Positions 34,909-45,231 of a stretch of DNA of 64,000 bases are shown in pieces. The stretch's first letter is position 1. Each line of letters opens with the position of its first letter. Made by a program: the position numbers and the translations under genes. Below the pieces are notes generated by a model that saw nothing but the letters and a program-made list of their open reading frames with translations, was not told the origin of the DNA and ran no database searches. This DNA is from Paraflavisolibacter caeni (lineage in GTDB: Bacteria; Bacteroidota; Bacteroidia; Chitinophagales; Chitinophagaceae): the NCBI RefSeq assembly GCF_025628885.1, contig NZ_JAOTIF010000001.1, forward strand, positions 558,001 to 622,000, in the 5' to 3' direction.

Positions 34909-37900
34909 ATGTTTTACACACGCAGTAAGCTGCTATTGTTTTATTTATTGATTGTGCTGGGCCTATTCAGGGCGAGCACAATCAATGCGCAACAGATTGC
35001 CTTCCCCGGAGCGGAGGGGTCTGGTATGTATACCACCGGGGGTAGGGGGACACCCTCTACGCCCACCACCGTTTTTGAGGTCACCAACCTCAGTGATGAC
35101 GGACTGCCCGGCAGTTTGCGCTATGCCCTCACAGCCCCGGCTACCTACCGCACCGTGGTGTTCCGGGTATCAGGCACCATCCACCTGAATTCCAAATTGA
35201 GCATTAAGGCCAATACCACGATAGCTGGTCAAACCGCTCCTGGTGATGGTATTTGTGTAGCCGACCACCCTGTCTCCATCAGTGGCGACCATGTCATTGT
35301 ACGTTATATGCGCTTCCGAATGGGGGACAAAAACCAAAAGAAGCTGGATGCCAATGGCAACCCGGTGGATGGCAGTGGAGGCGATGATGCCTTTGGTGCC
35401 CTGGGGTCCAATAATCTTATCATCGACCACTGCTCGGTGAGCTGGAGCTCGGACGAGGCCCTGACCATTTATAGGGGGGACAACCTCACCATCCAGTGGT
35501 GTATGGTTTCTGAGCCCCTGAACTACTCCTACCACTTTGAAACCGGGGATGTGGACTATGAGCAGCATGGCTATGGGGGTATCTGGGGGGCCAAGAGAGG
35601 CACGATGCACCACAACCTCATTGCCCACTGTAGAAACCGCAACCCCCGCTTTGCCGGTATCAGCACTTACAGCCCCAACACGGTAGGGGTGGAGAATGTG
35701 GATTTCCGCAATAACGTTATTTACAACTGGGGTATCAATAACGTGTATGGGGGTGATGGGGGCAATTACAATGTGGTGAACAACTATTACAAGTATGGCC
35801 CCAATACCAGCAGTGGGGTGCGCTACCGGATTTGTAATCCCAGTTATGGTACCTCTACTCCTTATGGCAAGTGGTTTGTGGAGGGCAACTATGTAGATGG
35901 TTCTGCTGCCTATACTGCGGACAACTGGTCCGGGGGTGTAGTGCCGCAGGGCGGGTCTGCAGATCTGGCTACCGTGCGGTCTTACAGTGCTTTTGAATTA
36001 GGGTATCCTGTGACCACGCAATCGGCTACGGATGCTTATGAATCGGTATTGCAGGGTTCGGGTTGTTCCCTGCCTAATCGAGATACCTTGGACCAAAGGA
36101 TTGTAAACAATGTGCGCAACCGCACGGGGCGCATCATTGATGTGCAAGGTGGATATCCCCATGGAACGCCATATGAGCAGACGGTGACGGCCTGGCCCAA
36201 CCTGAATGCTACGGCGGCTCCAGTGGATAGTGACCATGATGGTATGCCTGACAGCTGGGAAACTGCCAATGGCTTAAATCTCAATAGTTCCGATGACCGG
36301 GGTATTGTCGCTGCAAATGGTTTCACTAATTTGGAAAATTACCTGAACAGCCTTACCAATCCGGTTGTCAATACCGATCCGGTGATATATGCCAATCCAA
36401 GTTTCAGCAGTTTTGCACAAACAACTGGCGCTCCTTCTGCCGTGCAGACGTTTATTGTTTCCGGTGCACATCTTACCGGTAATATCACCATTTCGGCGCC
36501 AGCCAATTACCAAGTATCTACTGATGGCATCAACTGGAGCAATAGTGTAAGTTTAACAGCCAATGAAGGAGCTGTTTCTTCCACTACGATCAGTGTGCGC
36601 CTGAATGCAGCGGCTACCGGAGCTTATTCCGGAAATATTGTCGCTTCCGGCGGTGGCGCTCCTACACTTAGTTTTGCAGTGAATGGAACAACGTCGGTGC
36701 CTGCGCCTTTAGTGCAAAGCAAACCAATAGGTGCTTTCCCGGATATGGATGGTGGTTTTGAAAACCAGACTCCAGGTTCTTATGCTACAGTGTCTTCTCA
36801 TACTTCAACGTCTAAATGGGAAGCTTCTTCTAATTTTCAAATACTGAGTAGCGGTGCACGTACAGGTTCTAAAGTAATGCATTGGAATGGCTCCAGTACC
36901 AGTGTTAAATACCTGGTATCACCTGTATTAACATCTCCCACTTTGCAGGCAGGCACCAGTTATGTGGTGCAGTTCTGGTATAAGAAAGCTGCCAGTGCCG
37001 GAGCTGGAAGTTTATCCCTGAGTGGTTATAATAGTATAGTAGGTGGCATGAGTGGCAGCACCGGAACTACCACATCTCAGAAAGATGTGGTGCTGCATAG
37101 TACAGCTTTATCCGACTGGGTAGTTTTCCGCGGTGTAATGACCACCCAAAGTGGCGTAACTGTTACGAATACATTTGGCGGTGTTAAAGTGGAAAATCCG
37201 CAATCCCCGTTTTTTGATATTGACGACTATGTAATTTATCCCGGAAATTCATTTGATGTTACAGCTCCGGATGCCGTAATATCGCCAGCTGCTAACAAAA
37301 GTGTTGATGTCAACAATATTGCTGTTAGCTGGCAAGCTCCTGCCAGTGGCTTTGATGGTGGTGGTTATGTTGTAGTGCGGAGCACTTCTGCGACAGCACC
37401 TGTGCCCAATGCCAATGGTGTTTATGTTGCCGGCAATACGATGGGTTCTGACAATGTCGTTGTCTATACAGGGACAGCTACCAATTTTACCGATGATGGA
37501 AGTGTAGCTGCATTGGCAGCAAGTACGACATACTATTATCATATATTCACAGCAGATAAGGCCTTTAACTATTCGCAGGCTGTATCAGTCCAGAGCACTT
37601 TGAATGTATCAGTACCAACTGTTTCTCTTTCAGGCAGTATCAGTTCGTTTTCCCAGACTGTGGGTACGCCTTCTGCTTCCAAACAGTTTACGGTTACTGG
37701 TAGCAATCTTTCAGGGAATGTACAGGTTACTGTTCCTTCAGGATTTGAATTATCAGATGATGACAATACCTGGAGTACATCATTGAGTTTTGTGCCTAGT
37801 AATAACAGTGTTAACGAAACTGCATTTGTAAGGTTGAATGCTACTGAGGCGGGCTCCTACGGAGGGAATATTTCCACAAGCAGCAATGGTGCGACTGCAG

Positions 37901-40900
37901 CTACGATTGCAGTAAGCGGTGCAACAACTGCTCCTGTGGTTATCTACACGCCAGCCAATGCAGACGCTGTGGTGGCATTGGATGGCAGTGGTCAATATAC
38001 CAGTATCCAGGCTGCTATTAATGCAGCGCCTACAGGACGGACCACTCCATACATTATCTATATCACGAATGGTAAATACGTTGAGAAGGTCAATATTCCA
38101 TCTAATAAACCATTCATACATTTTATAGGAGAAAGTGCTGCCAATACGATCATTAGCTGGGATTCCTATTCCGGTAAAGTAGAAAATGGAGTTACGATTG
38201 GTACCAGCACATCTGCAACTCTTACAGTGAATGCCAGTGACTTTTTCATGATGAGCGTTACTGTTGAAAATGCATCCGGTTATGTAGGAGATGGCCCGCA
38301 AGCGCTTGCTTTGTATGTGGTGGGTGACCGTTGTGCCTTCAAGAATTGCCGTTTCATCAGTGGCCAGGATACGGTGTGGCACAATGGTGATGGCAAAAGG
38401 CACTATTTTAAAGAGTGTTACATTGATGGAAATACTGACTTTATATTCGGTGCTTCGACAGCGGCATTTGATGCCTGTATCATTTACGGAAGGGACCGGG
38501 TTGATGGCAACTCCGGAGGTTACGTTACTGCGGCCAATACGCCGCCCGGACAGACATACGGTGAAGTATTCAGGGATTGCCGAATTCCTAATAACCGCGG
38601 GGTTACCAGTTATTCTTTAGGAAGACCCTGGCAAAATGATCAGGGAAAAGAATCAAAAACCGTGTTTCTTAATACAGTAATGGGTACATCGGTTATGCCT
38701 GCAGGTTGGTCTGTCTGGAATTCCACAACTAATACCTCACTCATTACTTATGCAGAATATAAAAGCAGGAAATACAATGGTGATCCTGTTGATGTTAGTC
38801 AACGTGTTTCCTGGTCGAAGCAATTGACTGATGCAGAAGCTGCGCCTTATTATGTAAATAGCAACCTGTTTGGATCGTGGAATCCATTTACTACTTTCCC
38901 TGCATTAAATGGTTCTGCTACCACTGAATTAGCTGTTTCTAACTTCCGTGCTCAGAGAGGTGCCTCCAATACTACACTTAGCTGGAACTTAAGCTGGCCT
39001 ATGAGTGGTGTGTTATACGAGGTATACCGCAGCACAGACAATGTCAATTTTACAAAGATCAATGAAGTAAACGGAGGAAGCGATGAGATCGTAGCTTTCA
39101 GTGTTACTGATGGTGTGCCTGCAAAAGGAACCATCTATTATTACTATGTAAAAGCTTCTAAAGCTGGCTTAGCATCCCATAACAGTTATGTAGCTATTGT
39201 TGATCCCAGTGTTCCTTTAGATGGTGAATTCAGGACTGCTGGTTCAGGCTTCTGGACCAACGCATCCAGCGGCAATGGTACGAATGCAACTTCCATCTGG
39301 GAAAAATATAGTGCATCATCCAAGTCGTGGGTTTTGCAAGGGTTAGGTGTTCAGCCAAGCAATGTAAATGTTACCATCAGAGCCGGGCATACCGTAATGA
39401 TTGATGGATTAAAGGGCGTGAACAGCCTGTACATTGAAAACGGTGCTGTTCTTAAAAGCAATGGCGGTTATGGGGCAACACCAGGTTCACAAACCCTGCG
39501 CATTGGTGCCGGTTCTGCCGCTAGTGTGATCATCCAGAATGATGGTGTATTTGGAGGTGATGCCAACCCGGATGATCTGATCACCCTGGAATTTAATCCA
39601 GCCTGTGCTTCTGTATTGTGGACAGGTTCGGGTGTATCTAAAATTACCCGCCTGCGTCCGTTACCTGCCAATCCGAATGCACTGAAGGTAATCTTTGACC
39701 AGGATGTGAGTTTATCTTATAACAGCGGATCGTTTACGGCATATTACAATAACAGCAGTAATACAGTGAACGAGAACGTTACACTGACGATCAATCCCGG
39801 AAAAACCGTTAAGCTGACCCATCCTTCAGGATCATTCAGTCCAACAGGAACCAGCACGGCAAATCCTGGTGGTAATTATACTTATAATATCAATGGTACA
39901 CTAGATCTGAGTGCAACTACAACTACATCCAACCTGGTTGCCTATTCAACCAATGCTTCATCGGTTGTATCACTGAATATAGGTTCAGGAGGAACTTTAA
40001 AACTGGGGACCGGATTCAATACTGTGAACAGTGCACCTTCAGCATCCAACAACGGTAAAGTATTGTTGACGATAGCTGATGGAGGATTGGTGGATGCTAC
40101 GAAAACTTCCAACCTGAACCTGGGAGGGAATTATTTCATAACCTCAGAAAATGGAAGTTTGAAAAGAGCGGTAGGAACAACAGCTGTAACCTTCCCTATC
40201 GGTACTTCATCCAGCAGTTATAACCCGGTTGTATTAACCAACAGTGGTACTGTCGATAATTTCGCTGTAAATGTTAAAAATGCCTTTGACCATCCCGTTA
40301 CTGATGCAAGTAAAGTAGTGAATAAACAATGGGAAATCAGTGAGGATGTTGAAGGCGGAAGCAATGTGACTGCCAAGTTCGGATGGCAGGCTGCTGATCA
40401 GGCTAGTGGATTTGATCTTGCGCAATTATTAGCAGTTATGAAGTATGCAGGAAGCAACTGGAACATCACGGCTGCAACACCTGGTGGAAGCGGAACGACT
40501 GCGGATCCGTATACAGCAACAGTTTCCGGAATCAGCTCGTTTTCTTCATTTGGTGTTACCAATTATTCCAAAGCCGGGGCTGCTATTCATCTGGAAGGTG
40601 GCAATTTTACCTATGATGGGCAGTCACATGCGGCTGCAGGTTTTGCTTATGGTACAGGTGGTGAAGCAGACAAGCTAAGCCCTGAAGTGAGCTTTGCTTA
40701 TACAGATGCCAAGGGACAAGTTTTAGAAGGTGCTCCTGAAAGTGCCGGAACCTATTCCGTTACGGCGTCCTTTGCAGGAAACAGTTACTATCTTCCGGTT
40801 TCTGCTACAGCTACGATTACTATTGGTCAAAGGCCATTGACCATTACTGCTGCTGACCAGACTATGGAATGTGGTAGTGTTATGGAGCTGGGTACTACAG

Positions 40901-42000
40901 CATTTATTGCAGATGGACTTGTATCTGGTGATGCCGTTAACCAGGTTGCATTCAATAGCACTGGAGGAGGCGTTGGTACTTATCCTATAGTTCCCAATAA
41001 TGCCTTAGGTACAGGCCTTTCCAACTATCGCATTACTTATGTCAATGGTTCTTTGGTGGTGAAGGATGTGACCAAGCCTGTGATTACGAATATACCTACT
41101 GTGCCCACACAGTGTTATCATACCAGCGGCACTTATGCTATTCCTCAATTGACAGCAACGGATCAGTGCAGCGCGGTAAACATCAGCTATACCATCAGTG
41201 GAGCAACTACCAGAAGTGGAAGCGGCGCTGATGCCAGTGGTAGCTTTGGTGTGGGCACTAGTACCATCAACTGGGTAGTTGATGATGGCCATGGAAATGA
41301 AAGCACTGCTCAGACCACAATTGTGGTGAATGCTCCTTTGACCGTTAGCATTCCTGATGTATATGCTATGAATCCAGCTGTGGATGAACAGAACACCATC
41401 TACCTTGGCTATGGACCTACATTGCTTCATATTAATACTGTAGCTGGTGGTGGCACTTCGCCTTACACTTACTTGTGGAATAACGGACAGACCAATCAGT
41501 CTATTTCCGTGAGTGCTGCAGGTACCTATACTGTTACAGTAAAGGATGCTTACCAGTGTGTTGCTTCTACCTCTATTGTGATCAATACTTTAGATGTAAG
41601 CTGTGGTAAGGACAACAGCAAAGTGAAGGTTTGCCACAACGGCAAAGAGATCTGCATTTCTTCAGAAGATGTGCAGGATCATTTGGCTCATGGCGACCGG
41701 CTGGGCGGATGCAATGCTATAGCTTCTGTGGTTTCTTCCCATAACGTTGGTGAAGAGTCAACTGCTTACCAGGTTAAGGTTTATCCTAATCCTGTAGCGC
41801 ATCACATCAACATCAATGTAAGCAAGTTACAGGCGGGTGCTTCGCTGCAAGTGTATAACGCCAGTGGTGCAATGGTGCTTTCACAACGGTTAACCAACAG
41901 CTCGTACAGTATACCTGCTAAAGGGTTAAAGGCTGGTATTTACTATGTGGTGGTAAGAAATGGTGAGCGGATCACTACTCACAAAATTGTAAAACAATAA
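34909..42000 (+). CDS. Giant secreted pectate lyase-pectin methylesterase fusion with T9SS sorting domain
   Basis: This 2363-aa surface or secreted protein carries two pectinases. A signal peptide (LLLFYLLIVLGLFRASTINA) is followed by a PL1-type pectate lyase (about 27-430; AFPGAEGSGMYTTGGRG, IIDHCSVSWSSDEALTIY). A Ca-binding, dockerin-like segment follows (DSDHDGMPDSWE, 440-485). Then come an Ig-like module (493-597), a carbohydrate-binding-like module (608-781), FN3 (784-897) and a second Ig-like module. The CE8 pectin methylesterase (about 1017-1335) has GPQALAL, GQDTVWHNGDGKRH, DFIFG and GRPW. The rest is FN3, a beta-rich stalk, MBG and HYR domains, a Cys-rich VCHNGKEICISSED motif and a type A sorting domain (VKVYPNPVAHHI). 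It would de-esterify and cleave pectin in one polypeptide. A terminator follows. Confidence 0.9.
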   Translation: MFYTRSKLLLFYLLIVLGLFRASTINAQQIAFPGAEGSGMYTTGGRGTPSTPTTVFEVTNLSDDGLPGSLRYALTAPATYRTVVFRVSGTIHLNSKLSIKANTTIAGQTAPGDGICVADHPVSISGDHVIVRYMRFRMGDKNQKKLDANGNPVDGSGGDDAFGALGSNNLIIDHCSVSWSSDEALTIYRGDNLTIQWCMVSEPLNYSYHFETGDVDYEQHGYGGIWGAKRGTMHHNLIAHCRNRNPRFAGISTYSPNTVGVENVDFRNNVIYNWGINNVYGGDGGNYNVVNNYYKYGPNTSSGVRYRICNPSYGTSTPYGKWFVEGNYVDGSAAYTADNWSGGVVPQGGSADLATVRSYSAFELGYPVTTQSATDAYESVLQGSGCSLPNRDTLDQRIVNNVRNRTGRIIDVQGGYPHGTPYEQTVTAWPNLNATAAPVDSDHDGMPDSWETANGLNLNSSDDRGIVAANGFTNLENYLNSLTNPVVNTDPVIYANPSFSSFAQTTGAPSAVQTFIVSGAHLTGNITISAPANYQVSTDGINWSNSVSLTANEGAVSSTTISVRLNAAATGAYSGNIVASGGGAPTLSFAVNGTTSVPAPLVQSKPIGAFPDMDGGFENQTPGSYATVSSHTSTSKWEASSNFQILSSGARTGSKVMHWNGSSTSVKYLVSPVLTSPTLQAGTSYVVQFWYKKAASAGAGSLSLSGYNSIVGGMSGSTGTTTSQKDVVLHSTALSDWVVFRGVMTTQSGVTVTNTFGGVKVENPQSPFFDIDDYVIYPGNSFDVTAPDAVISPAANKSVDVNNIAVSWQAPASGFDGGGYVVVRSTSATAPVPNANGVYVAGNTMGSDNVVVYTGTATNFTDDGSVAALAASTTYYYHIFTADKAFNYSQAVSVQSTLNVSVPTVSLSGSISSFSQTVGTPSASKQFTVTGSNLSGNVQVTVPSGFELSDDDNTWSTSLSFVPSNNSVNETAFVRLNATEAGSYGGNISTSSNGATAATIAVSGATTAPVVIYTPANADAVVALDGSGQYTSIQAAINAAPTGRTTPYIIYITNGKYVEKVNIPSNKPFIHFIGESAANTIISWDSYSGKVENGVTIGTSTSATLTVNASDFFMMSVTVENASGYVGDGPQALALYVVGDRCAFKNCRFISGQDTVWHNGDGKRHYFKECYIDGNTDFIFGASTAAFDACIIYGRDRVDGNSGGYVTAANTPPGQTYGEVFRDCRIPNNRGVTSYSLGRPWQNDQGKESKTVFLNTVMGTSVMPAGWSVWNSTTNTSLITYAEYKSRKYNGDPVDVSQRVSWSKQLTDAEAAPYYVNSNLFGSWNPFTTFPALNGSATTELAVSNFRAQRGASNTTLSWNLSWPMSGVLYEVYRSTDNVNFTKINEVNGGSDEIVAFSVTDGVPAKGTIYYYYVKASKAGLASHNSYVAIVDPSVPLDGEFRTAGSGFWTNASSGNGTNATSIWEKYSASSKSWVLQGLGVQPSNVNVTIRAGHTVMIDGLKGVNSLYIENGAVLKSNGGYGATPGSQTLRIGAGSAASVIIQNDGVFGGDANPDDLITLEFNPACASVLWTGSGVSKITRLRPLPANPNALKVIFDQDVSLSYNSGSFTAYYNNSSNTVNENVTLTINPGKTVKLTHPSGSFSPTGTSTANPGGNYTYNINGTLDLSATTTTSNLVAYSTNASSVVSLNIGSGGTLKLGTGFNTVNSAPSASNNGKVLLTIADGGLVDATKTSNLNLGGNYFITSENGSLKRAVGTTAVTFPIGTSSSSYNPVVLTNSGTVDNFAVNVKNAFDHPVTDASKVVNKQWEISEDVEGGSNVTAKFGWQAADQASGFDLAQLLAVMKYAGSNWNITAATPGGSGTTADPYTATVSGISSFSSFGVTNYSKAGAAIHLEGGNFTYDGQSHAAAGFAYGTGGEADKLSPEVSFAYTDAKGQVLEGAPESAGTYSVTASFAGNSYYLPVSATATITIGQRPLTITAADQTMECGSVMELGTTAFIADGLVSGDAVNQVAFNSTGGGVGTYPIVPNNALGTGLSNYRITYVNGSLVVKDVTKPVITNIPTVPTQCYHTSGTYAIPQLTATDQCSAVNISYTISGATTRSGSGADASGSFGVGTSTINWVVDDGHGNESTAQTTIVVNAPLTVSIPDVYAMNPAVDEQNTIYLGYGPTLLHINTVAGGGTSPYTYLWNNGQTNQSISVSAAGTYTVTVKDAYQCVASTSIVINTLDVSCGKDNSKVKVCHNGKEICISSEDVQDHLAHGDRLGGCNAIASVVSSHNVGEESTAYQVKVYPNPVAHHININVSKLQAGASLQVYNASGAMVLSQRLTNSSYSIPAKGLKAGIYYVVVRNGERITTHKIVKQ

Positions 42001-42037
42001 TTTGTTTTAGCAATTATAAGTTCAGCAATGAATGACG

Positions 42038-42071
42038 ACGGAAAGGGTGCAAGCCCTTTCCGTTTGTTTTT
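42038..42071 (+). terminator. Intrinsic terminator of the pectinase gene
   Basis: A 10-bp stem (ACGGAAAGGG at 42038-42047, complement at 42054-42063) closes a 6-nt loop and is followed by TTGTTTTTTT. Confidence 0.88.
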
Positions 42072-42193
42072 TTAGAGGTCGGAAAGCCTGCAAAAAACTA
42101 ACAATTCCTTACCTCTTTCCGGCATACTTATTTCTGTTATAACAGTGTATTTCGGGATAAAATATTAGCTGAAATACAAAGGAGTAGTAAACC

Positions 42194-42655
42194 GTGAAAA
42201 AGTGCATACTTACCATTCTTATTTCACTTCTGACCATAGCAACTTTTGCCCAAAGAGGCCGTCATGTACCTCTTGGCAGGGAAGAACAGCTGGATCAAAA
42301 ATACACCAGTGGACTTTTCAGCACTGTTGATGGAACCTACTTTGACCTGGTGAATGACAATAATGCCATTGGGGCCAATAGCTACTTTAATGTACTGGAT
42401 TGGTTGCAAGGCAGGGTGGCTGGCCTCCAGGTATATACCAACAGAAACATCCGCATTCCTTATCTGCGCAACCAACCCGCTGCCATCTTTGTTGATGAAA
42501 TCCGTGTAGATGCCGGCTTCCTCAATATGTTGCCTGTGCATGACATTGCCATGATCAAGGTTATAAAAAGCCCGTTTTTGGGAGGATGGGGTGCGCCTGG
42601 CGGTGCCATTGCCATTTATACCAAGGATGGTGATGAAGGAGAAGAAGTGGAATAG
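42194..42655 (+). CDS. Stand-alone TonB plug-domain protein
   Basis: This 153-aa exported protein starts at GTG (42194), directly preceded by an in-frame stop one codon up. A signal peptide (MKKCILTILISLLTIATFA) leads to a region like the plug of TonB-dependent receptors: LDWLQGRVAGLQVYTN, then AAIFVDEIRVDAGFLNML, HDIAMIKVIKS and APGGAIAIYTKDGDE. The beta-barrel is absent, and the gene ends normally rather than by frameshift. The role is unknown; scaffold or partner functions are guesses. It lies between the pectinase and the lipase-maturation-like gene and may be co-transcribed with the latter (81 bp gap). Confidence 0.75.
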   Translation: MKKCILTILISLLTIATFAQRGRHVPLGREEQLDQKYTSGLFSTVDGTYFDLVNDNNAIGANSYFNVLDWLQGRVAGLQVYTNRNIRIPYLRNQPAAIFVDEIRVDAGFLNMLPVHDIAMIKVIKSPFLGGWGAPGGAIAIYTKDGDEGEEVE

Positions 42656-42736
42656 CTGGCCAATGCAAGACAGGTGCTGAATGACATTCAAAGCCCGGCA
42701 GGAGCAGAAAAGAGGCATAAGCATTAACTTTAATAA

Positions 42737-44236
42737 GTGAAAAGTGAAAGGAACTGGCTGACCCGATTTCTGATCCTTCGGATGGTTGGAGTCATCTATG
42801 GGGTAGCTTTCCTTGTGGCTGTGCGGCAGATCCTTCCTTTGATCGGCTCTAAGGGCCTGACTCCTGTAGGGCCTTACCTGAAGCGGGTGAGTCGTGTATT
42901 GGGCTCTCAAAGAGCCGCCATCAGGCGCTTGCCTTCACTTTTCTGGTACCGGCATTCTGACAAAGCTCTTTTAACAGTATCCTGGACCGGATTGGTGCTT
43001 TCCTGCGTGGTCATTGCAGGATATGCCAATGTCCCACTGCTGATCGCGCTCTGGGTTCTTTATCTATCTATTGTTCATGTAGGGCAGGAGTGGTATGGAT
43101 ACGGCTGGGAGAGCCAACTTACAGAGACCGGATTCCTAGCTATTTTTCTATGTCCCTTACTTGACATGCATCCATTTCCCCGTAACGCACCGCCCTTGCC
43201 CATCATCGTTCTGTTCCGGTGGCTGATCTTTCGCATCATGCTTGGTTCAGGGTTGATCAAGATCCGCGGGAATGTGGTATGGCGTGAAGGCACCGCCCTC
43301 TATTACCACTTCGAGACCCAGCCCATTCCCAATCCCCTGAGCCGGTGGTTTCATTTCCTGCCACGTCCAGTTCTGAAAATGGGCGTGTGGTTCAATCACC
43401 TGGCCGAACTGGGTGCGCCATGGTTTGTGTTCTGGCCACGTCTAGCAAGGCAGGTTGCGGGGGCAGTGATCGTAATCTTCCAGGGCAGTATTATCCTTAG
43501 CGGCAACCTCTCAATCTTAAACTGGCTGACGATCATCCCTGGCCTGGCCTGTATGGACGATGGCTTCTGGGCAAAGGTGCTGCCCCGCTGGCTTGTCCGC
43601 AAGGCACAGATTGCTACTGTCCAAGCCAGGGTATCCATTCCTCAGCAAGTAACCGCTTATATAGTAATGGCAGTGGTTGGCTTTCTGAGTTATCGTCCTG
43701 TCAAGAACCTAGCCTCCAGGCGGCAGGTCATGAACACCTCCTTCAACCCGCTGCGCCTTGTCAATACCTATGGGGCCTTCGGAACAGTGGGAAAGGAACG
43801 TTTCAATGTGGTGTTTGAGGGAACAAGCGACGAGTATCCCAGCGACAGAGCCGACTGGAAACCCTATATCTACAAAGGCTTACCAGTCGCCCTGGACAAG
43901 CGGCCACCCCAGATAGCGCCCTACCAGTTGCGCCTTGACTGGCAGATGTGGTTCGCCGCTATGGGGTCGCCTAACAGGTATCCCTGGACGCTGCATCTAG
44001 TATGGAAGCTCCTTCATAATGATCCTGGTGCTGTGGGTTTGTTTGCTGTCAATCCCTTCCCTGACAAGCCACCGCGCTATATCCGGGCAGTGCTGTATCA
44101 TTACTGCTTTGCACCTCCGGGTAATCCCGAGGGCCTTTGGTGGGACCGTGAGCCAATCGAACTCTGGCTTCCAGCTATGTCCGCTGATGATCCGCGCTTG
44201 CTCGGTTATTTGAAAATTGAAGGATGGGTTGTGTAA
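42737..44236 (+). CDS. Lipase maturation factor family membrane protein
   Basis: This 499-aa multi-pass protein starts at GTG (42737), since an in-frame stop lies just before it. It resembles the lipase maturation factor family (vertebrate LMF1 relatives; the bacterial role is unknown). Several membrane segments run through residues of about 12-320. The conserved core is RWLIFRIMLGSGLIKIRG, then REGTALYYHFETQPIPNPLS and WFHFLPRPVLKMGVWFNHLAELGAP in pieces. The soluble C-terminal domain (FNPLRLVNTYGAFGTVGKER onward) matches the family. Its GC content looks higher than the neighbours, which may indicate transfer. Its link to the sugar locus is unclear. Confidence 0.85.
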   Translation: MKSERNWLTRFLILRMVGVIYGVAFLVAVRQILPLIGSKGLTPVGPYLKRVSRVLGSQRAAIRRLPSLFWYRHSDKALLTVSWTGLVLSCVVIAGYANVPLLIALWVLYLSIVHVGQEWYGYGWESQLTETGFLAIFLCPLLDMHPFPRNAPPLPIIVLFRWLIFRIMLGSGLIKIRGNVVWREGTALYYHFETQPIPNPLSRWFHFLPRPVLKMGVWFNHLAELGAPWFVFWPRLARQVAGAVIVIFQGSIILSGNLSILNWLTIIPGLACMDDGFWAKVLPRWLVRKAQIATVQARVSIPQQVTAYIVMAVVGFLSYRPVKNLASRRQVMNTSFNPLRLVNTYGAFGTVGKERFNVVFEGTSDEYPSDRADWKPYIYKGLPVALDKRPPQIAPYQLRLDWQMWFAAMGSPNRYPWTLHLVWKLLHNDPGAVGLFAVNPFPDKPPRYIRAVLYHYCFAPPGNPEGLWWDREPIELWLPAMSADDPRLLGYLKIEGWVV

Positions 44237-44240
44237 GAGG

Positions 44241-45128
44241 TTATTGAAACATACTAAACGAGTGGTTTTGCTGTCTATATTGACCAGGCGTCAGACTGGT
44301 AACCTTTTTAAAGATTCTTGAGAAATGGGGCAGGCTTTCAAATCCTGTTTCTTCTGCTATTTCAGAGTAGGACTTATTGGTAGTTGTAATTATGTACTGT
44401 GCTCTTTCAATCCTCTTTTCCTGAACGTATGCATGAGGTCTCTCTCCAGTATATTGTAGGAATAACCTTGAAAAATAATCCAGGTTCTGGTTCGCCCTTT
44501 TTGCCAAATTCACAACTGTAAGGTCCTTATCTAAATTGAGCTGTATATAGCTTATTGCCTCTAAGATTTTTGAGGGAATGGAAGCCGCATTTTTTTGTTT
44601 GAATTTCTCTGAATCTAAGAACCTGGAGAGCAATTGTAAAATAATCCCCTGGGTTTCCAAGTATACAGCATCACGCTGCATGTTATTTAATTCCTGATAC
44701 TCTTTGTAATAGACATTCTTCTCGTATACTTTGGGGTTGTCTGAACGGTTGATACCCCTGCCAGGGTTTATTTGCAGTATCCTTTTAAAGTTAGCAATAT
44801 CTATATCATTTGCCTGTACTTGCATCAGCGTCCGGTTGTTGGAGAATAAAGAGATACCATCGGGCGATTCTTCAAATAAATGAAGAAAATATTGGCTTAG
44901 CGTAGCTGAACATTTCAAATTACATAAAGTGAAACTTGGGATTATGTAAAGGTATCCGGCTTCTAGTTTTATAGTTTCTTTCGAGCTTAATATAAAGCCT
45001 TCTCCTTCATCAATATAATATATACGGTAATAAGGGCTTATTACATTGGTATAATTCCATTTATGATTTAATCGTACATGGTCTACATGCAATAAAGAGA
45101 ATGAGTGGTTTAACCATCTTCTGCTCAT
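44241..45128 (-). CDS. AraC-family transcriptional regulator
   Basis: This 295-aa regulator has an N-terminal cupin-like sensing half (YYRIYYIDEGEGFILSS, EAGYLYIIPSFTL). The C-terminal double helix-turn-helix has VNLAKRANQNLDYFSRLFLQ and SYSEIAEETGFESLPHFSRI ending KVTSLTPGQYRQ. AraC proteins of this layout usually respond to a sugar. It is divergent from the mutarotase and transporter remnant 200 bp away, so it probably once regulated that fucose/rhamnose operon. It ends 5 bp from the convergent lipase-maturation-like gene. Confidence 0.92.
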   Translation of the reverse strand: MSRRWLNHSFSLLHVDHVRLNHKWNYTNVISPYYRIYYIDEGEGFILSSKETIKLEAGYLYIIPSFTLCNLKCSATLSQYFLHLFEESPDGISLFSNNRTLMQVQANDIDIANFKRILQINPGRGINRSDNPKVYEKNVYYKEYQELNNMQRDAVYLETQGIILQLLSRFLDSEKFKQKNAASIPSKILEAISYIQLNLDKDLTVVNLAKRANQNLDYFSRLFLQYTGERPHAYVQEKRIERAQYIITTTNKSYSEIAEETGFESLPHFSRIFKKVTSLTPGQYRQQNHSFSMFQ

Positions 45129-45231
45129 AATTAATTTCTCTGGTAAACAAATTTATAAAAATAGTCGGATTCAGATAAAAGAAAGTCTAATACAGATAAC
45201 AGTTCCGGTGTGCACCATAGTTAACTTTGAT

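Noticed and set aside
37780-38403. 207-codon minus-strand frame inside the pectinase gene
   Set aside because: Antisense shadow of the methylesterase domain; no signal or motif.
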